From: Candidatus Absconditabacterales bacterium
GTDB taxonomy: Bacteria > Patescibacteriota > Gracilibacteria > Absconditabacterales > Absconditicoccaceae
NCBI GenBank assembly: GCA_023228925.1
Contig: JALOAF010000002.1
Span: 6,852-70,851, forward strand
DNA length: 64,000 nt
Direction of reading: 5' to 3'
The notes under the pieces were generated by a model. The model ran no database searches. It had not been told where the DNA came from and saw nothing but the letters and a program-made list of their open reading frames with translations. Positions 21,332 to 34,105 of the stretch are shown in pieces (position 1 is the first letter of the stretch; each line of letters starts with the position of its first letter). Made by a program: the position numbers and the translations under genes.

Positions 21332-22780
21332 ATGTCTTATAAATATACTATGCTATTAACAATCTGATTAGAAATTCACATCAAACTCAACAGCGAAAAC
21401 AAAATGTTTTGTCAGTGTAAAAACGAACAAAACTTTGATACATTAGAGCCAAACACAAATATTTGTCCTGTATGTACTGGTCAACCTGGCGCATTACCCA
21501 CATTAAGTGAAGATGTTTTACTCTTAGCATTAAAACTTGGAAAAGCATTAAACTGTAAAATAAACAAAGAATCTCAATTTGATAGGAAATCTTATTTTTA
21601 TCCAGACCTCCCTATGGGTTATCAAATTACTCAACTATACAAACCAACAAACACTGATGGTGAAGTCAGTTTTTTTGTAAACAATTACGAAGAAGAAAAA
21701 AAGATAAGAATCTTGGATGCTCATATGGAAAATGATACCGCAAAAATGATTCACGAATGATGACAAAGTTTGATAGATTTCAATCGTGCAGGAACTCCTT
21801 TAATAGAAATTGTTACTTGACCAGATTTTTCAAATGATGATGAGGTAGTGGAATTTTTGAAAGAACTACAAAGAATTGTTAGATACAACAATATTTCCAA
21901 CGCTGATATGGAAAAATGACAAATGAGAGTAGATGTAAATATTTCTATCAGAAAAAATGAAAGCGATCCTTTGTGAACGAGAGTTGAGTTGAAAAATATA
22001 AATTCATTTTGAATGATAAAAAGAGCCATCTTACACGAATACAATAGACAAAAAACCTTATTAGAAAAATGAGAAAAGATCTGACAGGAAACCAGAATGC
22101 GAAATGATACAGAATGAATTAGCAAGATGATGAGATCCAAAGAAGATGCTTTGGATTATAGATATTTTCCAGAACCAGATATGCCTACATTACAACTAGA
22201 CGATGAAATTTTACAGAAAGTAAAAGATGAGAATTTAATTATCCCACACACTATCATCAAAAAATTTAAACAAGAGTATGGTTTCCATAAAGAATACATA
22301 AATGCCTTGATTGGAGATTTTGATACTTTAATGGCTTTTTTGGAACTAAGCAAGCAATGATTAAAACCAAAAAATATAGCTAAATGGATTTCTGGTTCCA
22401 TAAGCGCCTATATGAAAGAAAACTTTGTATGAATAAATAACTTAGCTTTTGACTTAAAACAATTATCAGAATTTATAAAAATCTCTGATGAATGAAAAAT
22501 TATGGATAATCAAATGAAAATAGTGATGGATGAAATGTTGAAAACTGGAAAATGAGCCCAAGAAATTATAGCTAACAAATGATTTGATACGCCAACAGTA
22601 AATGATAATGAATTAGAAGATATAATAAAAAAAGTTTTAGCAAACAATCCAACAATAGTAGAACAATATAAATCTGGGAAAACCAGTACCTTATGATTTT
22701 TTGTATGACAAGTAATGAAACAAACAAAATGAAAAGCAAATCCAAAAATCGTTTGAGAAATTATTTCAAAGATATTATAA
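21332..22780 (+). CDS. gatB: Aspartyl/glutamyl-tRNA amidotransferase subunit B
   Basis: 482 aa, full length. Part of GatCAB, which converts Glu-tRNA(Gln) and/or Asp-tRNA(Asn) to the amide. Signatures: TIGLEIHIKLNSENKMFCQC, CPVCTGQPGALPTL, the YFYPDLPMGYQITQ block, EIVTGPDF, RVDVNISI, LKNINSFGMI, DYRYFPEPDMP, and the C-terminal tail-domain block KTSTLGFFVGQVMKQTKGKA. GatA and GatC are not in the window. Start MSYKYTMLLTIGLEIH is the first in-frame ATG; a later one (TMLLT) is possible. Confidence 0.96.
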
Positions 22781-22814
22781 TAAAACAAACTCTTTTTATA
22801 CCATATTTTTTATA

Positions 22815-23996
22815 ATGCAAAATTTATGAACTATTGCTATGTGAATCAAAACTCCACTTATTAAAAAATGAGAAGATTTATCCAAGACAATCGTCGAATC
22901 TTTATTGAATTCATGTAAGTTAAATGGTTTTTCTATACAAAACAATGATGTTTTAGCAATTACTGAGGCGGTAGTAAGTATTAGTCAATGAAATTACGCT
23001 ACAGTAAATGAAATAACTAAAGACATTTCAAACAAATTTCAATCTGAACATATTGGAGTATTGTTCCCTATTCTTTCTAGAAATCGTTTTGCAGGTATAC
23101 TAAAGTCTATAGCCAGGGCTTGTAAAAAAATAACAATTCAATTATCCTATCCTTTTGATGAAGTAGGAAATGGTATTCTTTATGAAGAAGATTTAAAAAA
23201 ACTAAAAATAAACCCTTCTTCTGATTTAATTGATGAAAAAAATTATCAAAAAAACTTTTCTTGATATCAACATCCATTTACAGGGCTAAACATGGTCGAT
23301 TATTATAGAAATTTATGCAAAAATGAAAATTGTGAAGTGGAAATTATATTATCAAATAATCCAGAAGATATATTAAAATATACAAAAAATGTTTTAGTAT
23401 CAAACATTCATAATAGGAAAAATACAAAAGAAATTTTATTAAAACAAAAGCATAAAAAGGTTTTGGGATTAGATGAAATCTTAAACCAAAAAACAGATAA
23501 ACACTGATATAATGAAACATTTTGACTACTTTGAACAAACTTAGCAACAGATGAAATGCTAAAACTATTTCCCCACTCCAACGATCCTATTGTCAATAAA
23601 ATCAAAAGCGAAATAAAGAAATTAACAAACAAAGATATTCATGTAATGATTTATGGAGATGGAGCATTCAAGGATCCTGTAGGATGAATCTGGGAATTAG
23701 CAGATCCTGTTGTCAGTCCATCTTACACTAAATGACTACAATGAAGCCCTAATGAAATTAAACTTAAGTATTTAATTGATAAATATCCTGACAAAAACAA
23801 AAAGGAGTTACAAAAAATTATTCAAAAAGAAATATCTCTAAAAAACAACTCACTGACAGAACAAAATAAATTATGAACAACACCTAGACATTATGTGGAT
23901 TTGCTAGGTTCTTTAGCTGACCTGATTAGTGGTAGTGGCGAAAAAGGAACACCAGTTGTATATATTAAAAACTATTTTAAATGATATAATGACTAA
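22815..23996 (+). CDS. CofE-like (F420-0:gamma-glutamyl ligase family) protein
   Basis: 393 aa. N-terminal part [20 protein letters not shown] and [20 protein letters not shown] fits the GTP-dependent CofE/FbiB ligase fold. Also [39 protein letters not shown] and the C-terminal [20 protein letters not shown]. CofE adds glutamates to coenzyme F420-0; no other F420 genes appear here, so the substrate may differ. Homologues of this kind are frequent in candidate-phyla genomes with no F420 pathway. Starts 34 bases after gatB, same strand. Confidence 0.75.
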
Positions 23997-24086
23997 AAAA
24001 CAATTCCTCCACATATAAGTAAAATTACTTGATTTTATATAAAAAAATATTATATCTTTTTGGCTTTTATATATTAAAATCTAAAA

Positions 24087-24203
24087 ATGGCTGAAGAGAA
24101 TATCAATTTGGAAGAAGAATTGGACTATGATGAAGAATGGGAAGATGACGAAGAGGATCGATGATTTGAGGAGGAAGACGATGAAGATGAAAAAAACGAC
24201 TAA
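24087..24203 (+). CDS. Very acidic 38-aa protein
   Basis: Reads MAEENINLEEELDYDEEWED and continues with Asp/Glu only apart from a few residues, including one TGA glycine. Followed by a clear terminator. Too short and compositionally simple to assign; its position after the ligase gene and before the terminator, and the use of TGA, support a real gene. Confidence 0.5.
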
Positions 24204-24238
24204 AAAGACAAGGCCCTAAAATTAAAATTAAACAAAAA

Positions 24239-24261
24239 ATCCAGCATTAGCTGGATTTTTA
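24239..24261 (+). terminator. Rho-independent terminator
   Basis: ATCCAGC (24239-24245), loop ATTA, GCTGGAT (24250-24256), then TTTTT. It closes the gatB / CofE-like / acidic-protein unit; the A-run on the other side lets it also act for the minus-strand gene that ends at 24280. Confidence 0.85.
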
Positions 24262-24279
24262 TAATATTTTAGAAAATTT

Positions 24280-25458
24280 TTACATAGTAAGTAAAACATA
24301 TATTCATAAACCAAGCATCAATAATCAAACAATCAAATGTATCAATTTTGCATTTTTACTCTTCAATTCTGCTAATTCTTCTGCTGACTTAAATCACAAT
24401 CAAACCAACAAGGTTATTAACACCATAGGTAAAATAAATATTATATTGTAGACAATCAAATATATATATCATCGAGTATGAAGATTTTTACTTTCTGATG
24501 CCAAATATCCAAGTATAGTAAAGTATGGACCAGAGGTACATGGAAGCAGGAAGAGACTAACTAAAAATCCAACTACAAATGCTCAAAGTGGAGAGACAGC
24601 CCATTTAATAACTTTCTGCATTTTAGGTCTCCAAGCTAATGGTACTTCCATAATAAATCATTTTCCATACCAAAAGAAATCTTTTAGGTTGGCTAATCAT
24701 ACTAATATTCACAAAATTCATACTATTATTTTTATAACAAAAGTATTTGTTGCCGTAGCAAGAGCTGAAAATAGCCCTAATCCCATTGCAAAATAACTTA
24801 AAAAAACAGATAGTGCAAATACAAATCCAGAAATAATGGCTTTTCTTTTACTTTTAGTTTTTGTTAAAATACTTGATAACAAAAGAAGCATTACTGCAAA
24901 AGCACAAGGATTGATACTATCGGCAAATGCTGCTGGAAGCATAATTCCAAAAAATCTTCGCCTACTTCATTTTGATGTAAAATCTCATTTTTCAGATGAT
25001 ATACCTCATGATATATCTTTTTCATCTATTTCTCCACAATTTAAATGAGGACAATTTTCATCATTACAATCAAAATGAGGGCAGTCTTCTCACTCTTCAC
25101 AAACTTTAGTAGAATCTTGTATTAGTTTTTCTTGAAAAAATCAAATAATTTTTTTATCTCCAGCCACATAATCACATTCGTTTTCTGAATCTATTACTAA
25201 AAAAGGGACTCAAGCCTTGTTGGGATCTATTCATAATTTTTCAATATAATCTGAAAATGTTTTTAGATTATTTCTGTTAAAATAAATCTCCAATTCTTTT
25301 ATATTATACTTGGAAACAAGATCATTTTCATTAAAAAATTTTTCTACCTTTGCACAATGAGAACAACCATTCCCATGAAAATAAAAATATTCTTGAGCAA
25401 AAGAATATGAAAAAAAGACAGATAAACTAAGAACAATTACAAACAAAAACTTTCTCAT
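24280..25458 (-). CDS. Thioredoxin-like domain fused to CcdA/DsbD-type membrane electron carrier
   Basis: 392 aa. Signal sequence MRKFLFVIVLSLSVFFSYSF, then FHGNGCSHCAKVEKFF with the redox CSHC motif. After the thioredoxin-like domain comes a Cys/His loop (DCPHFDC, NCPHLNC), then a six-helix DsbD/CcdA domain starting at MLPAAFADSINPCAFAVMLL (PCAF carries the first redox Cys) with the partner Cys in SLFLLPCTSGPYF. It should carry electrons from cytoplasmic thioredoxin to an exported thioredoxin domain, serving disulfide reduction or isomerisation outside. The LepB and giant surface proteins nearby contain extracellular cysteines. Confidence 0.88.
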
Positions 25459-25488
25459 TTTTTTTATTAACTCTAAAATATAAAACAT

Positions 25489-26115
25489 TTATTGTATTTT
25501 ATTTGAAACAATATTTTGCATATTTTTTCGGTCAGTAACAACAATTTCCAAAGTTCAATCCTCTTCTACCGAAATAGATATAATTTGATCTGATTCTGGA
25601 TCCTTTGTAAGAGAATAGTTTGTATAAACAATTCATTTCAAATCTCAAGCAAGTTCTTTTAGTTGACTTGATGTATTTGCTCACATCTTTTTTAGAGCAT
25701 CTTGAGCCAATTGAAACTCCTCACTCACTTTTATTCATGCTTTTTTTGCTATAATTTCAGCTTGTTTCATAGCTAAATTATAATCTCAAGTATACACAAA
25801 ACGCATAGAATTAAAGCCTTCCACTTCCTCAGTAGTTTGGTAAGAGGAATTTTGATCTAGAGTCATACCCTCTGGTGTAGTAATATTCAATTTTTTTACC
25901 CAAGATGGAAGCGAAAATTTTTGTTTTTGAGCTTCTAGTAAAGCCAGTTTTTCTTCTAAAGCTATTTTTTCTGCTATATACTCCGTTGTGTTTTGCACAT
26001 TAGTTTTTACTGTTCAAGCTGCATTATGCAAATTGTCTTGAACATTTTGTGTACAAGCTGACAAAGAAAAAGACACCAATAAGATCAATCAGGAAAGAAA
26101 AAAAAGTTTTTTCAT
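25489..26115 (-). CDS. Predicted lipoprotein, unrecognised
   Basis: 208 aa. Starts MKKLFFLSGLILLVSFSLSA then Cys, a lipobox (LSAC). After it lies an amphipathic helical part (NVQDNLHNAAGTVKTNVQNT, EEKLALLEAQKQKF), then a mixed alpha/beta domain (MRFVYTGDYNLAMKQAEIIA, IISISVEEDGTLEIVVTDR). No known family. Upstream of the CcdA fusion on the same strand, 30 bases before it, so possibly co-expressed envelope proteins. Confidence 0.75.
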
Positions 26116-26256
26116 AATAAAACTATAATTACGAATAAATATGGTAGTGATTGTATATTAATATCACAAAATTTTTCAAGAACAAAAGAACAACTTCATA
26201 GTGAAATTCGTTTTTATTTTAGTATAAACAATCTAGTTTTATTCTTAAATAGACAG

Positions 26257-27770
<1,514 letters not shown>

Positions 27771-27771
<1 letters not shown>

Positions 27772-28388
27772 TGTTAAATATCTATATCGTCAGACATGGA
27801 CAAGATGAAGATAATCAAAACGGAATACTCAACGGACATCGCGATATGCCATTGACAGAATTAGGTAAAACACAAGCACAACAATTAGCACAAAAAATAA
27901 AAAACATAGGCATTCATTTTGATAAAGCATATAGTTCTCCGCTACAAAGAGCATATATTACTTGAAAAATAATCACAGATGCATTAAGTATAGATGCACC
28001 AGAACAGTTAGATATTTTCATCGAGCGCGATTTTGGTAGTATGACGGGCAAAGCTATCCAAGACATAGAGATTCTCTGTGCACCAAATATTATCAAATCC
28101 GAAACTGTTATCTATTTTCTTAATCCAGAAGGAGCGGAAACATTTCCACAAGTATTAAGAAGAGCAAAACAAGCCTTAACATATATCCAAAAAAAACACA
28201 AAAATGGGAATATTTTACTAACAACTCATTGAGATTTTGGTAAAATGCTATATAGTGCCTATTATGGATTAAGTCGGACAGACACATTAGTAAATTTTCA
28301 TTTTGGTAATTGAGAGGTACTGCTCCTATCACTCAGCATTACAGAAAAAGAAGCACACCTATTCCAAACAAAACAATACAATCATTAA
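27771..28388 (+). CDS. Histidine phosphatase / phosphoglycerate mutase-like protein
   Basis: 205 aa. MLNIYIVRHGQDEDNQNGIL has the catalytic RHG; also GHRDMPLTELGKTQAQQLA, AYSSPLQRAYITG, and LLTTHGDFGKMLYSAYYG with the second catalytic His. The IERDFGSMTGK acid motif is present. It is most like the broad-specificity phosphatase or alpha-ribazole-phosphatase branch; a true dPGM is less likely because of the length and insert. Translationally coupled to proS. Confidence 0.85.
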
Positions 28389-28420
28389 AAAAAACATATA
28401 TTAGAAAACATATAATAATA

Positions 28421-28456
28421 AAAAAGCCAACTTACATCAAAGAAGTCGGCTTTTTA
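28421..28456. terminator. Bidirectional terminator between the phosphatase and ppdK
   Basis: AAAAAGCC...AACTT and AAGT...GGCTTTTT form a hairpin (28421-28456) with A and T runs on both sides, serving the plus-strand gene ending at 28388 and the minus-strand ppdK ending at 28468. Confidence 0.8.
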
Positions 28457-28467
28457 TTTTATAATAA

Positions 28468-31110
28468 TTATTTATCGTTTTTTAAAGTAGCATGAGCTGC
28501 AGCTAATCTCGCAATAGGAACTCTATATGGAGAACAAGAAACATAAGTAAGTCCAACTCTATGACAGAATTCAATAGAAGCAGGATCTCATCCATGTTCA
28601 CCACAAATTCCTAACTTGATATTTGGTCTAGTAGATTTTCATTTTTCTACTGCTATTTCTACTAATTGTCCTACTCATTCTTGATCTAAGGTTTGGAAAG
28701 GATCTTTATCAAAAATACTTTGATTTACATATTCTTTGATAAATTTACCTGCATCATCTCTAGAGAATCCTAATCCCATCTGAGTAAGATCATTTGTTCC
28801 AAATGAAAAAAACTCAGCAGATTCAGCAACTTTATCAGCAGTCAAAGCTCATCTAGGAACTTCTATCATTGTTCCAACTGTATAATTTACTTCAATTCCA
28901 TATTTTTCCATAGTACTTTTTGCAACTCTGTGTACAATTTCTAGATTGAAATCTAGCTCTTGTTTGAATCATACTAGTGGTATCATAATCTCAGGAGTGA
29001 TTTGTTTTCATTCTTTTGCAAGTTCACAAGCTGCTGAAATTACTGCCTCTGTTTGCATTTCTGCTATTTCTGGATAAGAAATAACCAATCTACATCCTCT
29101 ATGTCCTAGCATAGGATTGAATTCATGAAGTCAATTAATTCTATCTTTTAATATAGAAACTTCTACATTCATATCTTTTGATAATTCTACAATATCCTCT
29201 TCTTCTGTTGGTAAAAATTCATGTAATGGAGGATCCAAAAATCTAATTGTAACAGGAAATCATTCCATTGCGTTAAATAAACCAACAAAATCTTCTTTTT
29301 GAAAAGGAAGTAATTTTGCAAGAGCCTTTTTTCTTCCATCAAGACTGTCTGACAAAATCATTTCTCTAACCGCTTTAATTCTATCGTCAGCAAAAAACAT
29401 ATGTTCTGTTCTACAAAGTCAAATACCTTCAGCTCAAAACTTTTTAGCCATCAACGCATCATTTGGAGTATCCGCATTTGTTCTAATTCAAAGCTTTCTG
29501 TATTTATCAGCCCATTGCATTAATATAGCAAAATCTCAACTTAATTCTGGATCTACTGTTTTTAACTCTCCAGCAAAAACTTCTCATGTTGAACCATCTA
29601 ATGTCAAAATATCTCACTCTTTGAAAACTCTTTGCCCTATGGTCAAAGTTTTAGATTTTTCATCTATAGTAATTTCATTAGCTCCAGCTACACAACATTT
29701 TCACATTCATCTTGCTACAACTGCTGCATGTGAAGTCATTCATCCTCTAGCTGTTAAAATTCATTGAGAAGCATGCATTCATTGAATATCTTCTGGAGAA
29801 GTTTCAGTTCTAATTAATAGTATTTTTTTACCTTCTTGAGCCCACTCATGAGCATCTTCTGCTGTAAATACAATTTGCCCTACCCCAGCTCCTGGTGATG
29901 CTGGCAAACCTTTTGTTAATAATTCTGCTGAATTTTTAGCAGAAACTTCTATTTGTTTGTGGAGCAAAGCATCCAATTGTTCTGGTTCTACTCTAAGTAT
30001 TGCTGTTTTTTCATCTATCAATCACTCTTTAACCATATCCACAGCCATTTTTACAGCAGCAGCAGCAGTTCTTTTTCCACTTCTTGTTTGAAGAATATAA
30101 AGTTTTCATTCTTGTATAGTAAATTCTAAATCTTGCATATCTTTGTAGTGTTTTTCTAGGTTTTTATAAATATCTACTAATTCAGCATAACAATCTGGCA
30201 TTTGTCTTTCTAATTCTGCAATTTCCAATGGTGTTCTAATACCTGCTACCACATCTTCTCATTGTGCATTCATTAGATATTCTCCATAAAATTTATTTTC
30301 TCAAGTAGATGGATTTCTAGTAAAACAAACTCCAGTTCATGACGTTTCTCACATATTTCCAAAAACCATCGATTGAATATTAACCGCCGTTCATATCAAT
30401 CATTTAATGTTGTTTAATTTTCTATAAACGATAGCTCTATCATTATTCCAAGAATTGAATACTGCATCTATAGACATAGTCAATTGTTCTCTACCATCAT
30501 TTGGAAACATTTTTCCAGTATTTTTTTGTATTGTTTCTTTGTATAAATAAACAACTTTCTGCAAATCTTCTACCGATAAGTCTGTATCATTTTTTATTCA
30601 CTTTTCATTTTTAACTTTTTGTAATTGCTCTTCAAAATGACGATGTTCTACTCACATAACAACATCTCCAAACATTTGAATAAATCTTCTATAACTATCC
30701 CAAGCAAACCTCTCATTTCAAGTTTTGTTTGCTAATCAAACTACAGACTCATCATTTAATCATAAATTTAAAACAGTATCCATCATACCTGGCATAGATG
30801 CAGCTGCTCCAGATCTAACTGAAACTAATAATGGATCCTGAGAATTTCATAATTTTTTACCCATAGTTTTTTCCAATTTTTGTAATTTAAGCTCAACTTG
30901 ATCCAAGACTTCTTGAGCATTAACTTTATTATTTTGATAATAAAGTTCACAAGCTTCTGTACTTACTGTAAACCCATCAGGAATAGGTAAGCCCAAAGAC
31001 ATCATTTCTGCTAAATTTGCTCACTTTCCTCCAATAATGTATTTGTTTACTCCTTTGCCTTCATCAAAAGAATAAACAAATTTTTTTGTTTTAGTTCAAA
31101 ATAATCCCAT
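28468..31110 (-). CDS. ppdK: Pyruvate, phosphate dikinase
   Basis: 880 aa, full length. Interconverts pyruvate + ATP + Pi with PEP + AMP + PPi, often run toward pyruvate in fermenting cells to gain ATP from PPi. N-terminal ATP-grasp part: [42 protein letters not shown]. The catalytic swivelling His sits in [21 protein letters not shown] (one residue split here: [16 protein letters not shown]). The C-terminal PEP barrel has [30 protein letters not shown], and the catalytic Cys in GICGEHGGDP. Many of these glycines are TGA. Confidence 0.96.
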
Positions 31111-31438
31111 AATTTTTTTGCATAAAAAAAATAAAAAGTTCAAAATTCATAATATAATATTCTTTTTGTTTTTCAATAGCAAGTAGACAAATATAGACAA
31201 GAAAATTTTAGTAAATTTTAATTACTCTTATTGCTTATATGTTAAAATACCATTTTTTATTAAATTTTATTAAATAAAGTTTTTTTTATAGTTCTATTTT
31301 TTCTAATAAACAAGGTTTTATATTCTTCCAATTTTCTAAAAAACTACTTATTCTAAGAAAAAATATTAACATAAAATTACTTGAAAATTTCAAGTTTTTA
31401 ACTAAACAAAATATTGTTTTATTTTATTTACATATACA
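31111..31438. other. Gene-free spacer between ppdK and mscL
   Basis: Divergent intergenic region of 328 bases, strongly AT-rich, presumably holding both promoters. No clear consensus promoter, operator or hairpin was recognised. Confidence 0.5.
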
Positions 31439-31867
31439 ATGATAAAAGAGTTTAAAGAGTTTGCCATAAAATGAAATATGGTAGACATGGCTATATGAAT
31501 TGTTATTTGAGCAGCCTTTTCTACTATAGTAAAATCTTTGGTAGACGATGTAATTATGCCAATTATTTCTGGAATATTTAAAATACCAGATTTTTCAAAC
31601 CTATTTCTTGTTTTATCAAATCCTAGTGGAGAAAGGTTCTCTAGTGTAGCATTAGCTCGCGAAGCTTGAGCATCTGTATTAGCTTACTGACTATTTATCA
31701 ACGCTATATTAGCATTTTTAGTAGTAAGTATCACTTTGTTTTTTGTTGTGAAAGGTATCAATAAACTTAAAAAACCAGAAGCAAAAGCAGAGGAAGTTCC
31801 AAAAATATCAGAAATAGATGTATTGATAGATATCAGAGAAGAGTTGAAAAAAACCAAATGAAAATAG
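31439..31867 (+). CDS. mscL: Large-conductance mechanosensitive channel
   Basis: 142 aa. Starts MIKEFKEFAIKGNMVDMAIG, then IVIGAAFSTIVKSLVDDVIMP: the MscL TM1 pore helix with its conserved N-terminal amphipathic helix. The second helix is LFINAILAFLVVSITLFFVV, followed by the Lys/Pro linker and a short cytosolic helix (EIDVLIDIREELKK). It forms a pentamer that opens under osmotic shock. Five glycines, including those of the pore helix, are TGA. Its last bases overlap the start of the glycosylase gene in another frame. Confidence 0.95.
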
Positions 31868-32583
31868 AAAACTTTATATCAAAATACAATATTCAAAAAA
31901 TTAAAAAGTTGGAACAAAAGGATCCACAGTTTTTAGCATTACAAGAAACTTGGAAAAAAATTAAAAATAAAAATGAAAATCTATTTTTATATTTAACAAT
32001 ACAGTGTTCTTTAGTGAGTTATCAAATAGCTTGAACAGGAGAATTGCGACGAAAAGAGTTTGGTGATAAAATTTGGAAAGACCGAAGTTTATTACAAAAC
32101 TTACGACAAAAAAAACAAGATAATAGTATTTGGCGATATAATTTTCTAACAAATTCTAAATATAACAAAAGAATATATAATATAAAAACTGACAGAATCA
32201 AAAAATTCAATAAAATTCTAAAAAATAATATAAATTTCCAAAACTTTTGAAACGACTTAGAAGAGTTGAATGATCTTGTTTCCAAAACAATGAAAGTAAA
32301 AAAAGAAAGTAAAACAAATGTTTTTTCTGTTAAAATGTTTTGATATGCTTATGAAATAATTTCGTGAAAAGAAACAATATACCCTATGGATGTCCAAATA
32401 CCAGTGGATAGCAGAATCAAAAAAATTTATATTAATTCTTTAAGTAAAAAAGAAAAAGCAAATAGTATAAATAGTACAGATATTCAAAATTATTTTCAAA
32501 CTTTATCAAAAAAATACAATATTCCACCACTACACTTAGACTCTATTCTCTGGTTGGACTACTGGACAAAATTTTTTATTTAA
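31858..32583 (+). CDS. AGOG-type 8-oxoguanine DNA glycosylase/lyase
   Basis: 241 aa. All-helical protein with AGTGELRRKEFGDKIW near residue 60, KTNVFSVKMFGYAYEI, IPVDSRIKKIY and PPLHLDSILWLDYW. VFSVKM (Lys) and IPVDSRI (Asp) line up with the catalytic Lys and Asp of the archaeal AGOG family (base-excision repair of 8-oxoG) as I remember it. AGOG is mainly archaeal, so this looks like old transfer or a candidate-phyla lineage. Its ATG lies inside the last codons of mscL (overlap 10 bases). Confidence 0.7.
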
Positions 32584-32599
32584 TAATTAGTTCTAAAAG

Positions 32600-32833
32600 A
32601 TGAACTCTATTAAAAAATGAATATACAAACACTATAAAGGCAATTTGTACGAATTAATTGATATTGTAGTACATAGTGAAAGTTGAGAAGAGTTGGTGTT
32701 GTATAAAGCTCTTTACAACGATACAGAATGAAAATCTCAATTACGAATCAGACCAAAAAAAATGTTTTTTGAAGATGTAATTATAGATGGAATCACAAAA
32801 CCTCGTTTTGAATATTTATGAGAAAAAATTTAA
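32600..32833 (+). CDS. DUF1653-like small protein
   Basis: 77 aa: MNSIKKGIYKHYKGNLYELI then DIVVHSESGEELVLYKALYN and IRPKKMFFEDVIIDGITKPR. This is the DUF1653 pattern (G.Y.HYKG..Y.v..va.hsetge.lVvY..LY), a small SH3-like fold of unknown function. Five glycines are involved; those in KKGIY, ESGEE, TEGKS and LGEK are TGA. 16 bases after the glycosylase gene, so probably the third gene of a mscL operon. Confidence 0.8.
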
Positions 32834-32953
32834 GAAACACAAAAACTAATTTTTTGAATTCCCTATACAATAAAAAATATCTTACTTTATTCATTTCCAA
32901 TGAAATCAAGTTATTTATACGAATACTAATAATTTATCTAGGCAAAATAACCC

Positions 32954-33559
32954 CTAATCCAATATGCTTAACAAAGAATTGATATTATCAAGTTCTCAAG
33001 AAAACATAATATTTGAATCTGAATTTGACAATTCAAGTCACAATTTTTGTAATTTTTTGATCAATACATTTCTTTTATCAACATCATCTAGCATAATATT
33101 TCAATTTACCACTCAATTATCATAATTTATTTCATAAGAATAAATTTTTCAATCCTGTAAATAATACTTTTGATATGTCTGTTGAGATTTATCTGATATG
33201 TTCATCATTCTCGCTTTGTCTGAATCAAAAAATTTCCAGTATCTTCTCATAGATTCCTCTTGTTCTCTAAAAAGATCTTTGAAATATTTATTCTGTCTAT
33301 CAAAATATCTATCAAATTCATCAAAAACATTTACAGTACGATCAATTCTATAAGGATTTTGATAATAAATAATCCCACGAGATTCTATATTTGCTATCTT
33401 ATTTTGATAATGAGTAACAAGAATAATAATAAAGATAACAAGTATCACAATTATCCATCAACTAACTCAAAGATACTTATTAATTTTTTCAAAATTTTTC
33501 TTAACAAAATTATCACAATTCTTGATTGTGTTTTTCAAAGTTTTTTCTGATTTTTTCAT
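32954..33559 (-). CDS. Membrane-anchored protein, unrecognised
   Basis: 201 aa. A basic N-terminal part (MKKSEKTLKNTIKNCDNFVK) leads to one hydrophobic helix at about residues 35-55 (GWIIVILVIFIIILVTHY). Then comes a charged extracytoplasmic region rich in Tyr/Arg/Asp (DEFDRYFDRQNKYFKDLFRE) and a mixed C-terminal domain (SYEINYDNGVVNGNIMLDDV). No lipobox. No recognised family. Alone between convergent small genes at the start of the AT-rich accessory region. Confidence 0.65.
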
Positions 33560-33586
33560 TTCCCACTTTTTATCATCTAAAAAAAA

Positions 33587-33606
33587 GAGCTAGATTGCTC
33601 TAGCTC
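33587..33606 (-). terminator. Rho-independent terminator
   Basis: GAGCTAGA (33587-33594), loop TTGC, TCTAGCTC (33599-33606), with eight A just before it on the plus strand, i.e. a T-run after the hairpin on the minus strand. It ends the transcript of the 161-aa gene upstream. Confidence 0.85.
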
Positions 33607-33619
33607 GCAAACAAAAACA

Positions 33620-34105
33620 TTATTTATCAAATTTAGAGATTTCAGTTTCAACCTTTTGAATATCCAAATCAATACTTTCAATCATATCATCTCTTCATTC
33701 AGTTTTGAATTTTTTCTTGTAATCTTTGAGCTTTTGAAGAGTTGATTTGAGATGTTTTAAGGTTTCATCTTTGTGTTGCTTTTGATATTCAATTTTTTCT
33801 AATTCTAATTCATATTTATTGAGATCAATCAGACCTCATTCATCATAATTGTCTTGTTCTTCATCATATCAATCATAAGTTAATCACAATCTTCTATCAA
33901 TAAGATTGTCCAAATAATTCTGTAAATTTGCCCAATCTCACAATCATAATATCGGAGATCTTGGCGTGTTAGAAAAACTTTCTAATCATGAAACCTCATT
34001 GTTTTTAGCAAAAGATTGAAAATCTTGAGGATTATCAAACTCTCTTTCAATCTTCTCTTCTTTTCAATTAATGTTTTTGTAAACATAAACCTTTCATTTG
34101 AACAT
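33620..34105 (-). CDS. Hypothetical coiled-coil protein
   Basis: 161 aa. N-terminus MFKGKVYVYKNINGKEEKIE looks like a short beta hairpin of a 'modified' small domain, followed by EFDNPQDFQSFAKNNE. A middle part is rich in Gly/Asp (DGYDEEQDNYDEGG). The C-terminal 75 residues are a predicted coiled coil (LELEKIEYQKQHKDETLKHL, KSTLQKLKDYKKKFK). Ten or so glycines are TGA, so it is a native gene. Function unknown. Confidence 0.65.
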
